NCBI GenBank assembly: GCA_941918925.1
Contig: OW799233.1
Location: 86,248,055 to 86,312,054, forward strand
Direction: 5' to 3'
DNA from: Phyto melanocephala
Lineage: Eukaryota; Arthropoda; Insecta; Diptera; Rhinophoridae
DNA: 64,000 nt
Positions 55,936 through 64,000 of this stretch are shown here, one piece after another. The position numbers and the translations under genes were made by a program. How positions within the stretch are numbered: position 1 is the stretch's first letter; each line of letters begins with the position of its first letter. The notes under the pieces are model-generated. The model made no database searches. It saw only the letters and a list, made by a program, of their open reading frames with translations, and was not told the origin of the DNA.

Positions 55936-56305
55936 GCATTTCTATCTGGAACTTTTTCTACTCGGCCAGCAATTCAGTGTTTTCTCCTTTAAATATTGGG
56001 ATTCGTCTACAACATTGCATTGATTTTGTCTGATCACAAATACTCGCCAGAACCTGTTTTTTTTTAATGATCTCCAAGTCGTCATGAATTTTCTTTAAAA
56101 TTGTTGTTCATATGAAACTTTAATCACTAAACCAGTATCAAATCAATTTATTTCGAGCAAATCTAGGATTTACGCCAAACGGACAGAAATAACAGATTTA
56201 CGAATAGAATCGGTAATTTAGACTTTGTCGGTCATGATCGATTTAATTCTGTGTGGGAATACACGGTTATTGAGTAGAGTCTAAAATGTGAGAGTTGTAT
56301 TTCAT

Positions 56306-56925
56306 TTTTATACCCGCCACCAAAAAAATGGTGGGGGTATATTCATTTTGTCATTCCGTTTGTATCACATCGAAATACACATTTTAGACCCCATAAAGTA
56401 TATATATTCTGAATCGGGGTTTGATTTGATGACGATCTAGCTATGTCCGTCCGTCTGTCCGTCTGTTGAAAGCACGATAGAGGTCGCACAGAAAAAGCTA
56501 GAAGGCTCAAATTTTGCCAGAATCTTTCTTATAGACAAGGTTTGTTTGGTATTGAAAATGGGCTAAATCGGAATATCAGGAAGAGAGTTATAGCTCGTAA
56601 AGCAAGAATAGGTCGAAAAAACCGTGTCCTGCTAACATCGAATAAAATGGAATTGTGTCCACACGGATAAACGTAGAGTCATGAAACTCCGGATATATAT
56701 TTCTCGAGTCAAAAGAATATTTCTCCCCAAAAATTGCTATGCATTACAAAAGGAGTTATAGATCAAAATGTACAAAAATTTATACCGCACAGTGTATATT
56801 TGAAATTTAAAACGTAATAAAACTGACAAAACTATATGTACGATTCCGAAATTTTGCAAACATGGCTTTTTAGTCAAAGTCTTCGTTATAACGGAAGATA
56901 AATGTGCCACGCCCACTTTTTTCTT
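56306..56925 (+). mobile_element. Composite-family Helitron-like element, truncated copy
   Basis: Starts TTTATACCCGCCACCAAAAA and runs through TTGATTTGATGACGATCTAG and CCGTCCGTCTGTCCGTCTG to GTGCCACGCCCACTTTTTT, where it stops. The MITE-bearing half and the hairpin end are missing. Confidence 0.7.
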
Positions 56926-57188
56926 TAAGTTTTTATAAAAATATATAAGTCTTATATATTAGCATTTATTCATTGCAGACAGCATCATTTGTTGAAGGCG
57001 CCACTACATTTTGCAAACAATGAGGATGATTGATGTCTTTGCTAAATATCACGTAGAACACTAGATGGCTCTAGTAATATTTTTGATAACATCCTAAAAA
57101 TGTGCATCAGTAGATTTAAAATATGTATTTGAATATTTAAAATACATTTTTTTACTAAATTATATTTTTATCTATCTATTCTTTTGTT
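56926..57188. other. Short gene-free stretch
   Basis: AT-rich, no feature recognised. Confidence 0.35.
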
Positions 57189-57350
57189 AAGGGTGGTTAA
57201 ATTTTAAGGGCGATTTTGGTGATTTTGAATAAAGCACAAATTATTTAGGAAATTATTATCATATCTTTTTATAATGATAATATTTGTATGGTTTAATTAT
57301 ACATGAAATAAAATATCGGCGAAATGGCCGCCGCACAGTGGACCATTCTA
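57189..57350. mobile_element. Solo fragment of the mariner-type MITE
   Basis: Begins AAGGGTGGTTAAATTTTAAG after a TTA and continues through AATTATTTAGGAAATTATTA to ATGGCCGCCGCAC. It is the left part of the MITE nested in the composite copies, but here it sits outside any such copy, so the MITE also exists independently or was separated by deletion. Confidence 0.6.
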
Positions 57351-57888
57351 CGAGAAGGCGGCCAAAATTCATTTTTTCATTCGAATGTAGACACTAGTGT
57401 ACCTCGTGAGCCAAAAAATTTTAACTTTATTTCACATACATATATTACCGAGAACAGGGTGATTCAAAATAAAAATTTTAAGTATTTTGCTAAAACGGGA
57501 AATTTATTAGTAAGATTTTGATTTTTAAACTTCTAGTTTTGTATAATTTAAAAATTTGTTAACCATTAGTACATGAAAATAAATTGTTTATAATGTTTAG
57601 AAATAACTTTTTTTTTTTATTTTTAGGTTCAAATTTTCCTAAATTCCCATTTTTAATACTCCATAACTTCTAGAGAACATAAGATAACAGAAAGAACCAC
57701 CACCATTTAGTAGATAAAACTCTCCTCTATACCCCTATACCTTATTGTATACCCGGGACGATCCGGTAGTGATCACCAGACCAATTTTTGTGACGCAAGG
57801 TCAAATATTTTTTGCAAAATTTTAGTAAAAGAGCTAAACAAAAAATTTTTTGTAATGTGTTTTTTTAAGTGTTTTAGTTTTTATACCC
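57351..57888. other. Gene-free stretch
   Basis: No coding or repeat feature recognised. Confidence 0.35.
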
Positions 57889-59409
57889 CCCACCAAAAAA
57901 ATGGTATATATAAATTCCGAATCGGGGTTTTATTTGATGACGATCTAGCAATGTCCGTCCGTCTGTCCGTCTGTTAAAAGCACCGTAGAGACCCCATCGA
58001 AAAAGCTAGTGGGCTCAAATTTTGCCAGAATATGTCTTATACACAAGGCTTGTTTGGAATAAAAAATTGGCTAAATCGGAATATAAGAAAAAAAGTTATA
58101 GCTTGTAATGCAAGATAAGGTCGAAAGAACCGTGTCCTTCCAACATCGAATAAAATGGTGTTGTGTCCACCAGCATCAACGTAGAGACATGAATCTACAG
58201 ATATAAGCTACCTGAGCAAAAACAATATTTTTACCCAAAAATTGTTTAAATGCATGCATTAGGAAGGGAGTTAGAGATCAAAATGTATAAAAATTTATAC
58301 CGCGCAGTGTATTTTTAAGTATGTTCAAAATTTTAAACCTAATAAAAGTGATAAGATTTGATCTACGATTCTGAAATGTTGCAGGAATTGGTTTTTGGTC
58401 AAAGGCTTTGTTCTGGCGGAAAATTAATGTGACACGCCCTTTTTACGCCCACCTCCCATACAACGTTTTCTCTCAAATTCTTATAATTTCTCTATAAATC
58501 GAGATTTTGGAATAATAAAGGACTATATTGAAATATCTAAGTTGTATTTATTAGCATAAATAACTTCGACACACATACTATAACGCCCACTTTTCACATT
58601 ATCTACTGTTAATGAAATTTAAATTTATAAAACCGACAAAATTAGAGGTATGATGATAAAATTTGCTGCATATATCCTTCTAATCAATGTTATTGCTATG
58701 CCATAAAACTTAGGTGACACGCCCACTATTACGCCCACATCCTATATAATGCTTTATCTCGAATTCGGATAATTTCCCAATGAATAAAGGTTTTGGAATA
58801 ATAAAGGACTATATTGAAATATCTAAGTTATATTTATTAGCAGAAATTTTACTGTCACGCTTACTTTAACGCCCACTTTCACTGAAACACTAAATTTACG
58901 GAAACATTTTAGCAGCATATCGAAGTTATAAAGGGTGGTGAAATTTTAAGGGCCGATGTTGATTTTGAATAAAACACAAATTATTTAGGAAATTATTATC
59001 ATTGCTTTTTGTAATGATAATATTTGCATGGTTCAATTATGTATGGAACAAAATATCGGCCAAATGGCCCCCGCGACCTCAACGGCACACCTCGATCCGA
59101 TAGTCAAAATTTTTAATAACACTGTTGATGCTCAGTTGTTGGGCACGATGATGAGTCAAAGTTGACTCTTTTTTTGCCACACTATCGTGAAAAACAGGAA
59201 TGCTTCTCATTTAACGAATTAGGAAGGCATTCATAGATGCTCTAACATTTTATACAGACCTGTTTCAAATTTAAAATTTAACCACCCTCTACAAAGAAAG
59301 TGATGTTTATTTTAGAGATTATTCCAAGCGATTAACAAAATAATAAATATTGTGCTTTAAATGTACACAAAATTGGTTGGCACAGCCGAATATAGTGCTC
59401 TTACTTGTT
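57889..59409 (+). mobile_element. Composite Helitron-like element, copy at 57889
   Basis: Starts TTTATACCCCCCACCAAAAA, lacks a segment after ATGGTATAT found in other copies, and ends GGCACAGCCGAATATAGTGC and TCTTACTTGTT with half of the terminal hairpin deleted. Carries the MITE at 58931-59289. Confidence 0.75.
58931..59289. mobile_element. Nested mariner-type MITE in the composite copy at 57889
   Basis: Ends AAGGGTGGTGAAATTTTAAG and AAATTTAACCACCCTC, with TA at 58929-58930 and 59290-59291. The right flank TACAAAGAAAGTGATG matches the empty site exactly. It is internally shorter (359 bp) than the other nested copies. Confidence 0.82.
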
Positions 59410-60100
59410 GTTTAAATAAAAGTGGTAGAAATATTACGATATATAAGATATTATGATCTGCTAGAGTATGAAGCAATTTTTACTTATGTCAGATAATACC
59501 ATTTTCTACAAAATGATGCCTACCGAACTTAAAATTATTGGATATCAAATATTAAAATGATAATATGGCAAACACTTTCAATAATTGTTTACGTGAAGCG
59601 CTGGTGCCTTCTTGGCTTTGGAGAGTTCTAGTTATGTTTAAATCAGGGATGAAAAATTTATACAATTGTACTTGTTTTGGTACCATTTTAACTCGAAAAG
59701 TACAATGATACACTATTGGCTTACTTTCTACCATTGTTTAATATCCACAAAGTTTAGTAATTTTATACGGCAACTCATCATTGTTGCTGGTATTGATATA
59801 TTAAAATCATACAAAGATTCGAGTGTTAGCGATCTTTGAGCAACAGTTTCTAAAATAAAAATTAGGCAAATAATTCATTTTTCCGAACTTACAAAAAAAA
59901 TGTAAGAGGATTACTATCAGTTCCACATTCATTAACAAAATTGGAAAGAATCTTTTTTTTTAACAAAATACAACTAAAACCAAAGGAAGAAATATACTGC
60001 ATACCACATTCTTAATAAATCCATTTTTCAAGCTATTCGGTACAATTTTAAATTTTTTGATGCCATCGCTGGTTCAAATTAACGTTAAAATTCTTAGATT
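59410..60100. other. Gene-free stretch
   Basis: AT-rich; no coding, RNA or repeat feature recognised. Confidence 0.35.
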
Positions 60101-61980
60101 TTTATACCCGTCACAAAAAAATGGTGGGGGTATATTCATTTTGTCATTCCGTTTGTAACACATCGAAATATCCATTTTAGACCCCATAAAGTATATATAT
60201 TCTGAATCAGGGTTTGATTTGATGACGATCTAGCTATGTTCGTCCGTCTGTCCGTCTGTTGAAAGCACGATAGAGGTCGCACCGAAAAAGCAAGGGGGCT
60301 CACATTTTGCCAGAATTTTTTTATAGACAAGGTTTGTTTGGATTTTAAAATATGCTAAATCGGAATATTAGGAAGAGAGTTATAGCTCGAAAAGCAAGAG
60401 TAGGTCGAAAAAACCGTGTCCTTCGAACATCGAATAAAATGGAATTGTGTCCAAACGCATTAACGTAGACTCATGAAACTTCGAATATATATTTTTTGAG
60501 TAAAAACAATATCTTTCCCCGAAAATTATCTAAATCTATGCATTAGGAGAGGAGTTATCAATCAAAATGTACGAAAATTTATACCGCGCAGTGTATTTTT
60601 CAGTATATTTAAAAACAAAAACGTCATAAAAGCACCAAAATTGCATGTACGACTTTGAATTTTTGCACACTTTGCTTTTTGGTGAAACGCTTTTTTGTCA
60701 CGGAAAATCAATGTGCCACGCCCACTTTTACGCCCACCTCCCATATAACGTTTTAACTAAAATTCATATAATTTCTCTATTAATAAAGATTTTGGAATAA
60801 CAAAGGGCTAGTTTAAAACACCTAAGTTGTACTTATTCGCAAAAATAACTTTGACACGCCTACTATAAGGCCCACTTTTCACGTTATCTACCGTTAATGA
60901 AATTTAAAAGCTCATAAAACCGCCAAAATTAGAGGTATGATGATGAAATTTGCTACATATATCCTTCTAATTAATATAATTGTTGTGCCAAAAAGTTTAG
61001 GTGACACGCCCACTTTAACGCCTACCTCCCATAAAACGGTTTATCTTAAATTCATGTAATTTCTCTATTGACAAAGTTTTTGGGAAAATATAATAACTAT
61101 ATTGAAATATCTTAGTTGTATTTATTAGCAGAAACTTTATTGACACGTTTACTTTAACGCCCACTTTCATTGAAAGACTACATTTACAAAAGCATTTTAG
61201 TAGCATATCATAGTTATAAAGGGTGGTTAAATTTTAAGGGCCGATGTTGAATTTAAATAAAAAACAAATTATTTAGGAAATTATTATTATTTCTTTTTAT
61301 AGTGATAATATTTATACGGTTCAATTATGTATTTAACAAAATATCGGCCAATTGCCCCCCCCCATCCTTGGCGCCACTCCCCTATCTGATGGTCCAAATT
61401 TTCAATGACAATGTTGATGCTCAATTGTTGGGCATGATGATGAGCCGAGGCTGACTGCTCTTTTGCCACGCTATCGCAAAAAAAGCAATGGTTCCCATTC
61501 AACGAACTAAGAAGGCATTCACAGATTTTCTAACATTTTATACAGACCTGTTTTGCAGAAATCTAAATATTTTTTACAAGTCTCCCGATTGTGGACGAAT
61601 TTGAACGATTATGTTGATCAAAAGAATTACGAAGTGCACAAAATGCATTTTGATTTGAACGCCCATTTTTATAAAAAATCTGAATAACTTTAAAGCGTTG
61701 CTCATTTGCGTATCTTTCCACGGATCAAATTGAGTAAGTTTGAAATTGAGAAATGTCAAATGAAATGCACAAAACAAATTTAAAGACTAGGTGTAGTTCA
61801 CCTTCAACATGTGGCCTTACAATTTAACCACCCTCCAGAAAGAAAGTGATACATATTTTATTATAAAGAGATTATTCCATAGCGATTAACAAAATAAGAA
61901 ATATTGTGCTTTAAATGTACACAAAATTGGTGGTGGGTATAAAAGATTCGGCACAGCCGAATATAGTGCTCTTACTTGTT
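60101..61980 (+). mobile_element. Composite Helitron-like element, copy at 60101
   Basis: Starts TTTATACCCGTCACAAAAAA and ends with the intact hairpin ATTCGGCACAGCCGAAT and ATAGTGCTCTTACTTGTT. It has full length, the same module order as the copy at 10721, and the MITE at the same internal position. The short frames on its minus strand are not genes. Confidence 0.78.
61219..61835. mobile_element. Nested mariner-type MITE in the composite copy at 60101
   Basis: Ends AAGGGTGGTTAAATTTTAAG and CAATTTAACCACCCTCC; left TA at 61217-61218, while the right TA has mutated to CA. The minus strand retains frames from the transposase N-terminal helix-turn-helix. A C10 run at 61358-61367 is unusual. Confidence 0.78.
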
Positions 61981-63538
61981 TTTGTTAAAATAGGACTTAA
62001 AGCAGTAGATTTCTTTTAATTTTTTATATCAAATAATTTTATTTTTCATTATTTTCTTTTAGTTTTATACCCCTTTTCTTCAGTTCTGTAGTCTTTCACC
62101 TTGTGTAAGAATATGCATATTGGCTTCCATATATTTAAAATATAGTAGATTGCAACATTATTTAGTTTAAACATATGAAAATAATTTTCATCACCATACG
62201 TTCGCAATAAACTTTTGTTTTTTTTTATCAATGCGTATTGTTGTGCTTAGATATATATAACAGATAAAGGACTTGCATACATGTATCTATATATATATTT
62301 TCCATTAAAATGCGAAATTCGACCATGAAGAACCGACCGACCTTGATATTGGCATAAATGTAATAGTTGTATTCACAAAAGGTCATAAGTAAGTATTACT
62401 GTAATATCTTAATTTTCCAAAAATTGAAAAATGGATGAAGAGCATTTTATAATGTAGAATTTTTAAACTTTTTTACAGTTTTGAAGGCATGATTATACGA
62501 CACTTAAGACATATTCTGAATTCACTTAATAATTTAATTTTAATTCTATAAAAAATTAAAACTTAAAACACAATAAAGTTTTGTCGCAACAATTATAATA
62601 TTTATTTCAGAGATCCAAACTCATACATCCATACTATATAAGTTTTTATTCTTACAAAGTCTTTTATTGTCCTTCATAAAAGTCTGTGATAAAAGAAACT
62701 ATAATTTTAGTACTAAGGATATCAGTTTCACTATGTATCTATGTACATCTTTAAATCAAGTCCCTATACAAAAAGTAAAAGAAAAACAAAACTAGGAAAA
62801 ATCCTACATAGAAAAATTATAATAAGAATATAAATTAAATAAAAAGAAGATTTTAAACAATAGTTAGAAAATTATTTCTAAAGCCAGCAGGTGTGTTATC
62901 TTAGAAATACAAACATATATGTATGTGCCATTTTTGGCACTATTGATTGTTTAATGGCACTATGGCACGCTCATTAAAATTTTGGCACTTTTTCAAACAA
63001 TTAAAAATATATAATTTTACTTAGTTTTTAAGAAATATATTTTTTAATAATAAGAAATAAAGGATTTTTCTCCCTGTTGTAAATACTAAAATGCCAAACT
63101 ACGGACTGCACAGTATCAAAAATTTAGCCATTTTAGTACGTTTATATGTTGGAAAATGTGTTGATCGATTTTTGATCTTAGTTCAAGTACCTGATGGTTC
63201 CAATCAAAGGCTTATTTGACAGATGTTGTAGAGAAATTTGTCAAATAAGCCTTCAATAAACCCAAAATATTTTTTATGAATACGGCCCTTAATCGGATAA
63301 TTGTTCGGTTATGATGGGAAAGAATAATTGTTTGCAGGCTCTGCTTAAAGAAGTTCAATTTGAGTTTAGTGTTTGGCTTCAGGTAAATACTTTATCATCA
63401 TTAATTTGATTTCAGGATTTTTTAAATTCCAACTCAAAATGTTGTTATGACAGTGATGTCTTAAAAATAATTATCCAAACAAATGTTACAAATACAATTT
63501 TTGTAAACGAGGTTTTACTAGAATTTTATAACTACATA
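61981..63538. other. Gene-free stretch with small palindromes
   Basis: No gene is supported. At 62925-62992 the word TTTTGGCAC or its complement recurs several times. A 15-bp perfect stem (AAGGCTTATTTGACA, 63207-63221, with its complement at 63239-63253) has a 17-base loop. Confidence 0.45.
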
Positions 63539-63794
63539 TCGATGCCTTACTTCCTCAACCTCGTATCTTAAAAAAATACGGTTTTGACTTCTTTATATCA
63601 AACGATTGTTTTATGCTTTAACTAAAAAAGATTAGTATATTATTACTACTAATATACATAAATACAATCAATTCCTTAATAATTGCATTTAAACTTTTAA
63701 CCAAACACCGAAGTATAAAAAGATGAACCGTTTTTTTTTCTCTCCTGAAAAATTTTATTTTTTAAGATACGAGGTTGAGGAAGTAAGGCATCGA
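63539..63794. mobile_element. 256-bp MITE with perfect 37-bp TIRs
   Basis: Left end TCGATGCCTTACTTCCTCAA, continuing CCTCGTATCTTAAAAAA, is repeated in perfect inverted form at the right end. TA flanks both sides (63537-63538 and 63795-63796). There is no coding capacity. Its end (TATCGATGCCTTA) resembles that of the transposon at 48678 (TATCGCTGGCTTA), and CTCTCCTG-AAAATTTTA occurs near the right end of both, so they may share a transposase. Confidence 0.88.
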
Positions 63795-63889
63795 TATATT
63801 TAATGTTATTTAACAATATATATTTAATATATCCCTATTTTGAAATAATAATTTTTTAACATTACATATGTGTATATTTAATAAATAAT

Positions 63890-64000
63890 AATCCTACTAT
63901 AATAATAATATAATAAATGTGAATGTTTGTGTGTTTGGCTGTTTGGATATTTGTTACTCAATCACTCAAAAACGGCTGAACGGAACTAAATGAAATTCGG
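63890..64000 (+). mobile_element. Start of another Helitron-like repeat, cut by the window edge
   Basis: The words CCTACTATAATAATAATATA, AATGTGAATGTTTGTGTG, TTACTCAATCACTCAAAAA and CGGCTGAACGG form the well-known opening of a very common arthropod interspersed repeat. The rest lies beyond the window. Confidence 0.5.

Noticed and set aside
55590..56033. 147-codon plus-strand frame
   Set aside because: The recognisable transposase block (EANPPNCP) is on the opposite strand, so this is an antisense shadow.
57324..57521. 65-codon frame starting MAAAQWTILREGG
   Set aside because: It starts inside the solo MITE fragment and reads into unrelated AT-rich DNA; no conserved pattern.

Overview
This is an AT-rich, eukaryotic, repeat-dominated window that looks like a fly genome, most likely a higher (calyptrate-type) dipteran. 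The reasons are three secreted cuticle genes of the insect-specific Tweedle (DUF243) family with insect-style TATA and initiator core promoters, introns with GT-AG borders, and a dense load of Helitron-like, Tc1/mariner-like, CACTA-like and LINE sequence. No rRNA gene, intact tRNA gene, CRISPR array or bacterial operon is visible.

Host genes. Three Tweedle genes lie on the plus strand at 1882-2549, 21682-22840 and 44240-46027. All share one architecture: a five-codon first exon (MRAFI, MRGLI, MRGLV), a phase-0 intron of 59, 418 and 1047 bp, and one large second exon with the rest of the signal peptide and the whole domain. The second and third are close paralogs with alignable core promoters. 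They form one tandem cluster, now spread over about 44 kb by transposons.

Mobile DNA, left to right. 3858-4311: foldback repeat. 6666-7545: Helitron-like repeat. 9461-10045: LINE tail. 10721-12576: first copy of a composite Helitron-like element carrying a nested mariner-type MITE. 14110-17677: array-bearing repeat fragments and mariner relics. 19159-19985: mariner and LINE relics. 24667-25578: large foldback with about 300-bp arms. 26903-27922: a composite-family copy without the MITE. 28253-37963: large repeat whose core is an array of about 119-bp units, split by a LINE (30386-34638) with perfect 17-bp target duplications. 38340-38720: mariner relic. 39423-43752: CACTA-like transposon. 48678-52039: TIR transposon carrying another composite copy. 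54139-55174: GC-richer block with a 27-bp minisatellite. 56306-61980: three more composite copies. 63539-63794: MITE. 63890-64000: start of another Helitron-like repeat.

Most interesting system. The CACTA-like element at 39423-43752 appears to carry two genes. One is an intact 629-aa transposase in a single exon. The other is a five-exon, 199-aa gene that resembles the DUF4806 family, and its ATG lies out of frame inside the last 40 bases of the transposase ORF. The element has CCCTG termini, a cluster of TYGGCGGC motifs near the 5' end, and a 226-bp 3' end present twice with one visible mismatch. The open frames and near-identical end repeats suggest recent activity. Family names are from motif recognition by eye; no database search was run.
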